Shown: positions 1 to 5,655, numbered from the stretch's first letter. The stretch is DNA of 5,655 nt from SAR116 cluster bacterium (GCA_002683535.1 NYTO01000009.1:12976-18630), one strand, 5' to 3'. The notes: generated from the sequence alone by a model not told the origin. Made by a program: numbers and translations.

Positions 1-1
1 G

Positions 2-1120
2 CAGCTGTGTGACGATACGATCGACTGCTTTCACCGTGATATAGCCGCATTGGGGGCGCTGCCGCCTGACCATGAGCCGCGTGCCACTGCCTTCATCGAT
101 GAGATGATTGCCATGATCGCGCTGCTGATCGACAAAGGGCATGCCTATGTGGCTGAGGGGCATGTGCTGTTCAGCGTCGCCACCATGCCGGCCTATGGCA
201 AGCTGTCGCGTCGCAGTATGGATGACATGATTGCCGGTGCGCGGGTCGAGGTAGCCCCGTACAAGCGCGATGCGGCGGACTTTGTGTTGTGGAAACCCAG
301 CAATGATGATCAGCCCGGCTGGGACAACCCGTTTGATAGCCGCAAGGGGCGTCCGGGCTGGCACATCGAATGTTCTGCCATGGCGAAGCATTACCTTGGC
401 GACATGTTTGATATTCATGCTGGCGGGCTGGATCTGGTCTTTCCGCACCATGAAAACGAAATTGCCCAGTCTTGCTGCGCGCATGACACCGACATCATGG
501 CGCGTGTGTGGATGCATAACGGCTTTGTGACCATGGGCGACGAGAAAATGTCAAAGTCGCTGGGCAATATGATCCGTGCGCATGAAGCCATCACCGCACA
601 TCGCGGTGAAACAGTGCGCGCGGCTCTGCTGGCTGCACATTACCGGGCCCCTGTATCGCTTGGTGAAGACGCGTTTGCCGAGTCGCGCAATGTTCTGGAT
701 CGGCTGTATCGCGCGGTCGGCACTGTGTCAGCAGATGTTGATGCAATTGACATGGTCTTTCTGGATGCCCTGTCGGATGATCTGAATACACCGGCTGCCA
801 TGGCCCGGCTGCATGAGCTGGCAGGCGCGGCCAACAAGGGCGACGGTGCGGCGGCTGTTGCGTTGAAATCGAGTGCCGGTTTACTTGGGCTATTGGAAAG
901 CAGCGCCGAAGAATGGGCCCGTGGCGGGGATACTGAAATGGCTGGCGACGGCGGTGATGAAGCGGCGATCAAGGTCGAGATCGAAGCGCAGATCGAGGCC
1001 CGAAATGCGGCCCGGGCGGCGCGTGATTTTGGTGCCGCTGATGCCATTCGTGATGATCTGGCAGCCAGAGGTATTCTGCTGGAGGATGGCCCGGACGGGA
1101 CAATCTGGCGGCGAAGCTAG
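2..1120 (+). CDS. cysS: Cysteinyl-tRNA synthetase, 5'-truncated by the window edge
   Basis: Class I aminoacyl-tRNA synthetase that activates cysteine with ATP and attaches it to tRNA-Cys in the cytoplasm. The reading frame is already open at base 2 and has no start in the window; the 372 visible codons are about four fifths of a usual 460-480 residue enzyme, so the nucleotide-binding HIGH region lies upstream. Numbered from base 2, visible landmarks are WHIECS with the zinc-ligand cysteine at residue 124 (bases 371-373), HHENE at 149-153 giving the other zinc ligands His149 and Glu153, the KMSKS loop exactly conserved at 182-186 (bases 545-559), a DALR-type helical domain including LSDDLNTPAAMARLHELA near 257-274, and the usual C-terminal RNAARAARDFGAADAIRDDL block. 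The TTG at base 50 is an internal leucine codon, not a start. The gene ends with TAG and has no terminator after it, so transcription may continue into cimA. Identification is secure from the motifs. Confidence 0.97.
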   Translation, partial: QLCDDTIDCFHRDIAALGALPPDHEPRATAFIDEMIAMIALLIDKGHAYVAEGHVLFSVATMPAYGKLSRRSMDDMIAGARVEVAPYKRDAADFVLWKPSNDDQPGWDNPFDSRKGRPGWHIECSAMAKHYLGDMFDIHAGGLDLVFPHHENEIAQSCCAHDTDIMARVWMHNGFVTMGDEKMSKSLGNMIRAHEAITAHRGETVRAALLAAHYRAPVSLGEDAFAESRNVLDRLYRAVGTVSADVDAIDMVFLDALSDDLNTPAAMARLHELAGAANKGDGAAAVALKSSAGLLGLLESSAEEWARGGDTEMAGDGGDEAAIKVEIEAQIEARNAARAARDFGAADAIRDDLAARGILLEDGPDGTIWRRS

Positions 1121-1123
1121 CCA

Positions 1124-1149
1124 GTTGGCATCATTTTTGTTAAGCCAAC
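1124..1149. repeat. Small inverted repeat in the cysS-cimA gap
   Basis: GTTGGC (1124-1129) and GCCAAC (1144-1149) are perfect 6-base inverted arms around a 14-base AT-rich loop. The right arm is part of GCCAACAGG, which recurs at 1161-1169 as a direct repeat, so the left arm could pair with either copy. The run of T lies inside the loop, not after the stem, so this is not an intrinsic terminator. No clear promoter was recognised in this 120-base gap. It could be a weak mRNA structure or chance. Confidence 0.35.
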
Positions 1150-1212
1150 AGGGAAGAATCGCCAACAGGCACTGCCGAACAGATGCTGCAGTTGAGGCAA
1201 ATGAACAATCGC

Positions 1213-1228
1213 GCAGGCGGGCAGGCGG
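1213..1228 (+). repeat. Tandem GCAGGCGG duplication before cimA
   Basis: The octamer GCAGGCGG occurs twice head to tail (1213-1220 and 1221-1228) directly upstream of the cimA ribosome binding site and merges into a run of G. It is most likely a replication-slippage duplication. It makes the sequence just before the Shine-Dalgarno unusually purine- and G-rich. Confidence 0.6.
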
Positions 1229-1230
1229 GG

Positions 1231-1234
1231 GGAG
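1231..1234 (+). promoter_or_regulatory. cimA ribosome binding site
   Basis: GGAG at the end of a G-rich run lies 6 bases before the ATG at 1241. This supports that ATG as the cimA start; the family's DTTLRDG motif begins only ten residues in. The other nearby ATG at 1201 is out of frame. Confidence 0.75.
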
Positions 1235-1240
1235 TGGTCC

Positions 1241-2857
1241 ATGACCGAAGACAACAGAATCTGGTTGTTTGATACAACGCTGCGTGATGGTGGCCAGACG
1301 CGGGGCGTTGATTTCTCGCACGCGGACAAGATTGCCATCGCCAACGCGCTTGATGAGATCGGCATTGACTATGTTGAAGGCGGGTGGCCCGGTGCCAACC
1401 CGACAGATGACGCCTTTTTCGGTGATCCACCACAGCTGAAGAATGCCAGCCTGGTGGCTTTCGGGATGACCCGCCGTGGTGGCCGCAGTGCTGCCAATGA
1501 CCCGGGACTGAGCGCGGTTCTGGATGCCCGCGTACCTGCCACATGTCTTGTTGGCAAGACGTGGGACTTTCATGTTGAAACAGCGCTGAAGACGACGTTG
1601 GATGAAAATCTGGAAATGATCCGCCAATCGGTGGCCGCGGCGCGCGAACGGGGCCGTGAATCGATGTTCGATTGCGAGCATTTCTTTGATGGCTACAAGA
1701 ACAATCCGGACTATGCGATTGCCTGCGCGCAGGCCGCGCATGAAGGCGGTGCTGCATGGATCGTGCTGTGCGATACCAATGGCGGCACCCTGCCGGATGA
1801 GGTTTTTGAGACGGTCAGCGCTGTCCGCAAAGCACTGCCTGACGCGCGTATTGGCATTCATACGCATAATGATGCCGGGCTGGCGGTGGCGAATTCGCTG
1901 GCGGCGGTGAAAGCCGGCGCACGCCAGATCCAGGGCACCATCAATGGCATTGGCGAGCGGTGCGGCAATGCTGATCTGATTTCGATCATTCCGACGCTGA
2001 TGCTGAAGCTGGGATATGTAACAAGTATTCCCGAAGAAAATCTGCCACGTCTGATGACGCTGTCCCGGCTGCTTGATGACAGGCTGAACCGGGCACCAAA
2101 CGTGCAGGCGCCCTATGTTGGTGAGGCAGCTTTTGCTCATAAAGGCGGGCTTCATGCCTCAGCCGCGCAAAAAGACCCGCGTACCTATGAACATATCCCA
2201 CCGGAAAAGGTGGGGAATGCAAGGCAGTATCTGGTGTCTGATCAGGCTGGCAAATCCAATATGATGGCGCGCTTTGCTGAATTCGGGATCGAGATTGATG
2301 CCAGTGACAGCCGGCTGGACAAGCTGATTGCGCAGGTCAAAGAACGCGAATATGAAGGCTGGGCCTTTGATTCCGCAGAGGCCAGTTTCGAATTGCTGGC
2401 GCGCCGCACGCTTGGCGAGGTGCCGGAATATTTTACCATCGGGCGCTTTCGCGTGATGGATGAGCGCCGTTTCAATGCGCGCGGGCAACTGATCGTGGAA
2501 TCAGAGGCAACAGCCACAATCACCGTCGGCAATGTGATCTTTCACGAGGTGGCAGTCGGCAATGGCCCGGTCAATGCGGTCGATACAGCAATCCGAAAGT
2601 CGCTCTCAACGGCCTATCCCGCGCTTGAGGAGGTGGAGCTTGTTGATTACAAGGTGCGCATTCTCGATGCGCGAGATGGCCAGTCCGGCACCGGTGCCAT
2701 TACCCGCGTGATGATTGAATTCCGGACCCCTGACGGCACCACATGGCGCACCGTCGGCCTGTCGACAAATATCATCGATGCCTCGGTTGTGGCGCTTGGT
2801 GACGGCATGATCTGGAAGCTGCAACGGGACGGGATCGCCGGTCCTGCAGCAGCCTGA
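1241..2857 (+). CDS. cimA: (R)-citramalate synthase (isoleucine via pyruvate)
   Basis: Condenses pyruvate with acetyl-CoA to (R)-citramalate in the cytoplasm. LeuCD and LeuB then convert this to 2-oxobutyrate, the isoleucine precursor, bypassing threonine deaminase. The 538 residues show a DRE-TIM barrel with DTTLRDGGQ at 11-19 (Arg15 and Asp16 catalytic and metal-binding by family analogy), EGGWPGANPTDD, the metal-binding HTHND at 207-211, and the signature GIGERCGN at 236-243. A C-terminal LeuA-type allosteric dimer domain runs from roughly residue 397 to 530. The EGGWPG(A/S)NP stretch, as I recall it, is typical of the long citramalate-synthase branch rather than 2-isopropylmalate or homocitrate synthases. 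The regulatory domain suggests feedback control, in known CimA by isoleucine; the ligand here is inferred. It lies 120 bases after cysS and 4 bases before trmJ. The start is supported by GGAG 6 bases upstream. The family is certain, while substrate specificity is likely but not proven by sequence. Confidence 0.92.
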   Translation: MTEDNRIWLFDTTLRDGGQTRGVDFSHADKIAIANALDEIGIDYVEGGWPGANPTDDAFFGDPPQLKNASLVAFGMTRRGGRSAANDPGLSAVLDARVPATCLVGKTWDFHVETALKTTLDENLEMIRQSVAAARERGRESMFDCEHFFDGYKNNPDYAIACAQAAHEGGAAWIVLCDTNGGTLPDEVFETVSAVRKALPDARIGIHTHNDAGLAVANSLAAVKAGARQIQGTINGIGERCGNADLISIIPTLMLKLGYVTSIPEENLPRLMTLSRLLDDRLNRAPNVQAPYVGEAAFAHKGGLHASAAQKDPRTYEHIPPEKVGNARQYLVSDQAGKSNMMARFAEFGIEIDASDSRLDKLIAQVKEREYEGWAFDSAEASFELLARRTLGEVPEYFTIGRFRVMDERRFNARGQLIVESEATATITVGNVIFHEVAVGNGPVNAVDTAIRKSLSTAYPALEEVELVDYKVRILDARDGQSGTGAITRVMIEFRTPDGTTWRTVGLSTNIIDASVVALGDGMIWKLQRDGIAGPAAA

Positions 2858-2861
2858 GGCG

Positions 2862-3662
2862 ATGGCGAATACGGCTCCTCCGGTTGCCATTCTTGTGCGA
2901 CCCCAGCTTGGCGAGAATATCGGTGCTGCGGCGCGCGCGATGATGAATTGCGGGCTACATGATCTGCGGTTGGTGGCCCCGCGCGATGGCTGGCCGAACC
3001 CGGCTGCCTTGCCCATGGCGGCAGGTGGGGCCAGCATCATCGAGAATGCCACGGTCTATGATACTGTTGGTGACGCTGCGCATGATATCGGGTTTCTGGC
3101 AGCCTTGTCGGCGCGTCGCCGCGATTTGCCGGTCCGCTATGCCGACCCGCGCCAGACAAGTTTCGAAATTCTGGATCATGGCGGGCGCAGCGGCTTGATG
3201 TTCGGGCCAGAGGCATCGGGGTTGGATAATGATGATGTTGCCCTTGCAGACTGCCTTGTTACTGCGCCGCTGAACCCGGACTATCCGTCGCTAAATCTGG
3301 CGCAGGCAGTGCTGCTGATGGCGTGGGAATGGCGCGTGACAGCGCTGGCAGCGGCATATGATGACGGGCAGACAGCACAGGGCGCCACCAGCAAGACAAA
3401 GAGTGTTTTGCTGCATGAATCTGCCCATGAGCCCCGCCGGGATGCGCCGGCCAGCATTCAGGAGCGTGACAGGTTTCACCAGCGACTTGAGGCAGAGCTG
3501 GATGCCGGCGGTTTTTTTATCTCGCCGGAGATGGCACCTGCGGTAAAACGCAATCTGCGCGCGTTATTTGCGCGGGCCGCGCCGTCCAGCCAGGAGATCA
3601 GCACCCTGCATGGGGTCATTCAGGCATTGACCAAGACACGCAATCGCAACAAATCTGGTTGA
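2862..3662 (+). CDS. trmJ: tRNA (cytidine/uridine-2'-O-)-methyltransferase TrmJ-like
   Basis: SPOUT (trefoil-knot) methyltransferase of the TrmH/SpoU superfamily. The TrmJ branch uses S-adenosylmethionine to 2'-O-methylate position 32 in the tRNA anticodon loop. The 266 residues contain all three SpoU motifs: motif 1 VRPQLGENIGAAARAM (Asn19, with the catalytic-type Arg25), motif 2 MFGPEASGL (Gly115, Pro116, Glu117) and motif 3 APLNPDYPSLNLAQAV (Asn138, Ser143, Asn145, Gln148). Residues from about 165 on form the variable C-terminal extension seen in TrmJ. The ATG follows the cimA stop by 4 bases and its only Shine-Dalgarno-like sequence, GAGG at 2856-2859, overlaps that stop with just 2 bases of spacing. 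Its translation therefore probably depends on coupling to cimA. Its own stop codon is embedded in the -35 box of the rpsD promoter. The exact tRNA targets and nucleotide preference (C, U or both) are inferred from the family. Confidence 0.9.
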   Translation: MANTAPPVAILVRPQLGENIGAAARAMMNCGLHDLRLVAPRDGWPNPAALPMAAGGASIIENATVYDTVGDAAHDIGFLAALSARRRDLPVRYADPRQTSFEILDHGGRSGLMFGPEASGLDNDDVALADCLVTAPLNPDYPSLNLAQAVLLMAWEWRVTALAAAYDDGQTAQGATSKTKSVLLHESAHEPRRDAPASIQERDRFHQRLEAELDAGGFFISPEMAPAVKRNLRALFARAAPSSQEISTLHGVIQALTKTRNRNKSG

Positions 3663-3687
3663 CAGACTTGCCGCTGATGCATAGTTT
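3659..3687 (+). promoter_or_regulatory. Predicted housekeeping-sigma promoter of rpsD
   Basis: A perfect TTGACA -35 box (3659-3664) overlaps the trmJ stop codon (TGA, 3660-3662). The -10 element is less certain: TAGTTT at 3682-3687 gives a 17-base spacer, while CATAGT at 3680-3685 matches TATAAT at four positions with a 15-base spacer. Either would start transcription near 3692-3695, leaving a leader of about 120 bases before rpsD. The position fits a strong independent promoter for a ribosomal protein gene. It is predicted from sequence only. Confidence 0.6.
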
Positions 3688-3693
3688 CCGCCC

Positions 3694-3815
3694 ATTCCCG
3701 GGAACGTGGATTGCACCAGCGGGGTGCGATGCCGGTTCAGCCGCAAGGCCGGAACCCTACCGGGCCACAAAGGATTACGCTATTGGCGTATCTGAAGACA
3801 TGTTAGGAGCCATCT
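3694..3815 (+). promoter_or_regulatory. Structured 5' leader of rpsD, three successive stem-loops
   Basis: No ORF or tRNA was found here; instead three hairpins follow each other. Hairpin 1: ATTGCACC (3710-3717) pairs with GGTGCGAT (3723-3730) over a 5-base loop, 8 pairs including one G-U. Hairpin 2: GGTTC (3734-3738) pairs with GAACC (3752-3756), and inside it GCC (3740-3742) pairs with GGC (3747-3749) around a GCAA tetraloop of the GNRA type. Hairpin 3: TACGC (3776-3780) pairs perfectly with GCGTA (3786-3790) and extends by two pairs past a single bulged T. None is followed by a T run, so they are not intrinsic terminators. S4 represses its own synthesis through mRNA structures in several bacteria, so an autoregulatory role is plausible but only inferred. 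I do not recognise this as a named RNA family. Confidence 0.5.
3805..3809 (+). promoter_or_regulatory. rpsD ribosome binding site
   Basis: AGGAG lies 6 bases before the ATG at 3816, a near-ideal Shine-Dalgarno sequence that fixes the rpsD start. It is 12 bases downstream of the third leader hairpin and is not itself inside any of the three stems, so it appears accessible in that fold. Confidence 0.85.
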
Positions 3816-4442
3816 ATGGCCAAGTCTGACCACAAGCGGCATTCCGCCAAACACAAGATTGACCGCCGTCTGGGTGTAAACCTGTGGGGTCGTCCGAAAT
3901 CTCCCCTCAATTCACGTGAATATGGTCCCGGCCAGCATGGTCAGCGCCGCAAGAAGCCGACTGACTTCGGTGTGCAGCTGATGGCCAAGCAGAAACTGAA
4001 GGGCTATTACGGCAATATCGGCGAGAAGCAGTTCAAGAAATATTACCAGAAGGCCACGCGCCTGAAGGGCGATACCGGCCAGAACCTTGTCGGTATCCTG
4101 GAAACGCGCCTCGATGCGGTCCTGTATCGCTCGAAGATGGTGCCGACCGTGTTCGCGGCGCGCCAGATCATCAATCACGGCCATGTGCTGCTGAATGGCA
4201 AGCGCTGCAACATTGCGTCAGTTCTGTTGCGTCCGGGTGACGAGATTGCGCTGAAAGAAAAAGCCAAAAACATTCCTGCCGTTCTTGAGGCGATGGGATC
4301 GGTTGAGCGCGATGTGCCCGAATATGTCGATGCAGATCACAACAAGTTCACTGCCAAATTTGTCCGCATCCCCGGCCTTGATGAAGTGCCGTACCCGGTG
4401 CAGATGGAACCTAATCTGGTTGTCGAATATTATTCGCGCTGA
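3816..4442 (+). CDS. rpsD: 30S ribosomal protein S4
   Basis: Primary-binding protein of the small ribosomal subunit. S4 binds the 5' domain of 16S rRNA, nucleates 30S assembly and helps form the mRNA entry site. The 208 residues are full length. An N-terminal domain (about 3-96) carries WGRPKSP and [12 protein letters not shown], followed by [16 protein letters not shown]. The RNA-binding S4 domain follows at about 97-160 ([20 protein letters not shown], then the HGHVLLNG turn). The C-terminus is [17 protein letters not shown]. The only cysteine is Cys131, so this is the zinc-free form, lacking the N-terminal Cys cluster. It has its own promoter, a structured leader and its own terminator, so it can be a single-gene unit separate from the alpha ribosomal operon, as is usual in alphaproteobacteria. 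Read-through from trmJ is also possible because no terminator separates them. The identification is secure. Confidence 0.99.
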   Translation: MAKSDHKRHSAKHKIDRRLGVNLWGRPKSPLNSREYGPGQHGQRRKKPTDFGVQLMAKQKLKGYYGNIGEKQFKKYYQKATRLKGDTGQNLVGILETRLDAVLYRSKMVPTVFAARQIINHGHVLLNGKRCNIASVLLRPGDEIALKEKAKNIPAVLEAMGSVERDVPEYVDADHNKFTAKFVRIPGLDEVPYPVQMEPNLVVEYYSR

Positions 4443-4461
4443 CGCGGATCACGATGTTTGG

Positions 4462-4488
4462 AAAGGCGGCTTTCGGGCCGCCTTTTTT
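4462..4488 (+). terminator. Intrinsic terminator after rpsD
   Basis: AAAGGCGGC (4462-4470) pairs perfectly with GCCGCCTTT (4477-4485) around the loop TTTCGG, and the T run extends to 4488. It lies 19 bases after the rpsD stop. On the opposite strand the stem is followed by only three T residues, so it would be a poor terminator for the convergent transporter. Confidence 0.93.
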
Positions 4489-4511
4489 CATGTCATTTTC
4501 TGATAATGATC

Positions 4512-4538
4512 ATGCCGTATGAGGCAGACATATGGCGT
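4512..4538. repeat. Imperfect inverted repeat between convergent genes
   Basis: ATGCCGTATG (4512-4521) and CATATGGCGT (4529-4538) can pair over 10 positions, two of them G-U when read as plus-strand RNA, around a 7-base loop. In minus-strand RNA, the sense of the transporter mRNA, those two positions become A-C mismatches and no T run follows. It is therefore not a convincing terminator for the transporter, although it is the only stem seen close to its 3' end. Confidence 0.35.
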
Positions 4539-4541
4539 ATG

Positions 4542-5441
4542 TCATGGTTCCTCGCCCTGAGATCTGGTCAGAAACATGATCGCGAGCAGGATCAGTGCGA
4601 TACCAGCCATATGCCCGCCTGTCAGCGTCTCACCAATCAGGATAAAGGCAAACAATTTCGCTATAACCTGGTCAAGCATGCCGACAATTGTGGCAGGCAG
4701 GGCATCAACATGGCGCAAACCATACATCAGCAGCCAATAGGGGATGATTGTCGCCACCACAGCGATGAAGCCGATCAGTGACAGGGTTTCAAGATCAGCC
4801 TTGATCTGCCACACCGACAGGAAGGGCAGTGCTGGCAACCAGATGAATGCGCTGACAAGGAAAGAGTAAAATGTCACGTTTGCCGGCGTGATGCCACGTG
4901 CGCTGCATGCGTTGCCGATCATGTTGGCCACACCAAAGCTGAAGCCGCAGAACAATCCCCACAATGCGCCCGATGACAGGCTGAAGACCGCTGTTGATGT
5001 GCCGGTCAGAAGAAAACAGCCGATGATCGCAATCCCGACCGTACTGACGTCCCTCCAGCTCAAGCTGCGTTTGTGGAGCAGCACCGAAAGTACCAGCACA
5101 AATAGCGGCGCGGTGTATTCCAGCGTGATCGCGGCGGCCACGTTGATCTTGCTGATCGCAAGATAAAAGCTGACATTTACTGCGGTAAAGGCAATACCTG
5201 ACGCCAGCAGCAAGGGCAGGGCATCTCTGGTCAGGCGCAACGTCTGACGCGATGTGATCATCAGAAACACAGCGAACAGCGCGCAGGCCACAATGGCACG
5301 GATTGCCGTCAGGTCGACGGGGGATATGTCGGCTGTGAACAGCATTTTGGCCAACGCGCCGGCAGCGCCAAAAAGAAAGGCCGCCATACCGATGGCAAGA
5401 AGGCCTTTCAGGGCGTTTTTTTTGACCACGCCGTCTCTCAT
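4542..5441 (-). CDS. EamA/DMT-superfamily inner-membrane transporter
   Basis: Predicted 299-residue integral membrane protein of the drug/metabolite transporter superfamily, which mostly exports amino acids or other small metabolites; the substrate cannot be read from sequence. About ten hydrophobic segments are visible, at roughly 10-33, 43-62, 73-95, 98-120, 131-148, 155-177, 186-207, 219-238, 246-266 and 272-292. They form two EamA repeats whose second halves are alike (AAITLEYTAPLFVLVLSVLL near 102-122 and PATIVGMLDQVIAKLFAFIL near 249-268, then GETLT). In the second repeat DQ stands where many relatives have EP. The frame stays open upstream to an ATG at 5606, but that extension is hydrophilic, unlike the family, and its ATG has no Shine-Dalgarno. 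ATG at 5441 gives normal family length with GAGG 9 bases before it; ATG at 5450 (302 residues) is the alternative. The gene converges on rpsD. Confidence 0.88.
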   Translation of the reverse strand: MRDGVVKKNALKGLLAIGMAAFLFGAAGALAKMLFTADISPVDLTAIRAIVACALFAVFLMITSRQTLRLTRDALPLLLASGIAFTAVNVSFYLAISKINVAAAITLEYTAPLFVLVLSVLLHKRSLSWRDVSTVGIAIIGCFLLTGTSTAVFSLSSGALWGLFCGFSFGVANMIGNACSARGITPANVTFYSFLVSAFIWLPALPFLSVWQIKADLETLSLIGFIAVVATIIPYWLLMYGLRHVDALPATIVGMLDQVIAKLFAFILIGETLTGGHMAGIALILLAIMFLTRSQGEEP

Positions 5442-5450
5442 TGGCTGCAT

Positions 5451-5454
5451 CCTC
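5451..5454 (-). promoter_or_regulatory. Ribosome binding site deciding the transporter start
   Basis: On the minus strand GAGG lies 9 bases before the ATG at 5441 but directly abuts the ATG at 5450. The spacing favours 5441, giving 299 residues. Confidence 0.5.
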
Positions 5455-5491
5455 ACGCGGATTTCCCGGAAGCCGAGCCTAGATGTTGGTA

Positions 5492-5515
5492 ATGTTTTGA
5501 GGCGAGACAAAACGT
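5492..5515. repeat. Inverted repeat upstream of the transporter, possible operator
   Basis: GTTTTG (5494-5499) and CAAAAC (5508-5513) are perfect inverted arms around 8 bases. Adding two bases each side gives 8-base arms with one mismatch (ATGTTTTG against CAAAACGT). It lies about 50 bases upstream of the predicted start. A -35-like TTGTCT on the minus strand (5505-5510) overlaps the arm at 5508-5513, although I found no good -10 to go with it. The size and symmetry fit a dimeric repressor site, but no regulator gene is in the window. Confidence 0.4.
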
Positions 5516-5519
5516 TTGG

Positions 5520-5538
5520 CCGCATGACTGACATGCGG
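5520..5538. repeat. Perfect inverted repeat CCGCATG-N5-CATGCGG
   Basis: CCGCATG (5520-5526) and CATGCGG (5532-5538) form a perfect 7-base inverted repeat around ACTGA. It begins 5 bases from the preceding inverted repeat and about 80 bases upstream of the transporter start. It may be a second operator half-site pair or a hairpin in a longer 5' leader. No T run follows on either strand. Confidence 0.45.
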
Positions 5539-5588
5539 GGCGAAGCAGGGTGTCCTGCGCAGTCGGGACCGCTGCAAGTGATCTGGCA

Positions 5589-5602
5589 ACCGCAAGTGCG
5601 GT
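5589..5602. repeat. Short inverted repeat before a T7 run
   Basis: ACCGC (5589-5593) pairs with GCGGT (5598-5602) around AAGT; on the plus strand a run of seven T follows after three more bases (5606-5612). It resembles a weak plus-strand terminator, but the stem has only 5 pairs and no plus-strand gene ends here. Nothing else was recognised between here and the window end. Confidence 0.25.
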
Positions 5603-5655
5603 ACATTTTTTTGGTGGTGATGAGTGCTTGTGCTGCGTTAAGACTGTAGCATGAA

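Noticed and set aside
640..1047. Minus-strand frame antisense to cysS
   Set aside because: Low-complexity Ala/Ser-rich translation, the expected mirror of an Ala-rich coding strand.
1201..1272. Possible 23-residue leader peptide ending in Leu-Val-Val before cimA, with GAGG 3 bases upstream
   Set aside because: No run of Ile, Leu or Val codons, spacing too short, it overlaps the cimA start, and there is no terminator/antiterminator pair, so attenuation is not supported.
890..2155. 421-codon minus-strand open frame across the end of cysS and most of cimA's first half
   Set aside because: Lies antisense to two genes with unmistakable motifs; the translation has no recognisable domain, and long antisense frames are common in GC-rich DNA.
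3708..3792. A tRNA gene in the rpsD leader, suggested by the GGTTC box and several stems
   Set aside because: The stems do not arrange into a cloverleaf: no 7-base acceptor pairing, no anticodon arm of correct size, and GGTTC is itself paired in a hairpin.
4458..4781. 107-codon plus-strand frame after rpsD
   Set aside because: Starts inside the rpsD terminator region and continues antisense to the transporter; no domain or proper ribosome binding site.
5442..5606. N-terminal extension of the transporter to an ATG at 5606
   Set aside because: No Shine-Dalgarno (a run of A precedes the ATG), hydrophilic Arg/Cys/Pro-rich translation unlike the family, and it runs across two inverted repeats.
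5254..5649. 131-codon plus-strand frame opposite the transporter start
   Set aside because: Mostly antisense to the transporter, with no recognisable domain.

Overview
The window looks like chromosomal housekeeping DNA from an alphaproteobacterium. The ribosomal protein S4 (no zinc cysteines, an N-terminus rich in the WGRPKSP and [12 protein letters not shown] blocks, a C-terminus ending in VVEYYSR) and the 538-residue citramalate synthase both resemble alphaproteobacterial versions. Base composition is moderately GC-rich and even throughout. A Rhodospirillales- or SAR116-like source is possible, but that is a guess from recall of gene order, not shown by the sequence.

Layout: bases 2-2857 hold two genes on the plus strand, the 3' three-quarters of cysS (cysteinyl-tRNA synthetase) and complete cimA ((R)-citramalate synthase), 120 bases apart. 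trmJ (tRNA 2'-O-methyltransferase, 2862-3662) starts 4 bases after the cimA stop and is probably translationally coupled to it. A promoter with a perfect TTGACA -35 box overlaps the trmJ stop codon. It drives a leader of about 120 bases with three consecutive stem-loops, then rpsD (ribosomal protein S4, 3816-4442), which ends in a strong intrinsic terminator at 4462-4488. On the minus strand, converging on rpsD, lies a ten-helix EamA/DMT-family transporter (4542-5441). The remaining 214 bases, upstream of the transporter, contain no convincing gene but several inverted repeats that could be operators.

Three plus-strand genes concern translation (charging tRNA-Cys, methylating the tRNA anticodon loop, assembling the 30S subunit). 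cimA instead supplies 2-oxobutyrate for isoleucine from pyruvate and acetyl-CoA. The transporter is unrelated and its substrate cannot be told from sequence. I found no mobile element, CRISPR array, tRNA or rRNA gene, and no evidence of a new multi-gene system. The most interesting non-coding structure is the structured rpsD leader, a candidate site for S4 autoregulation.
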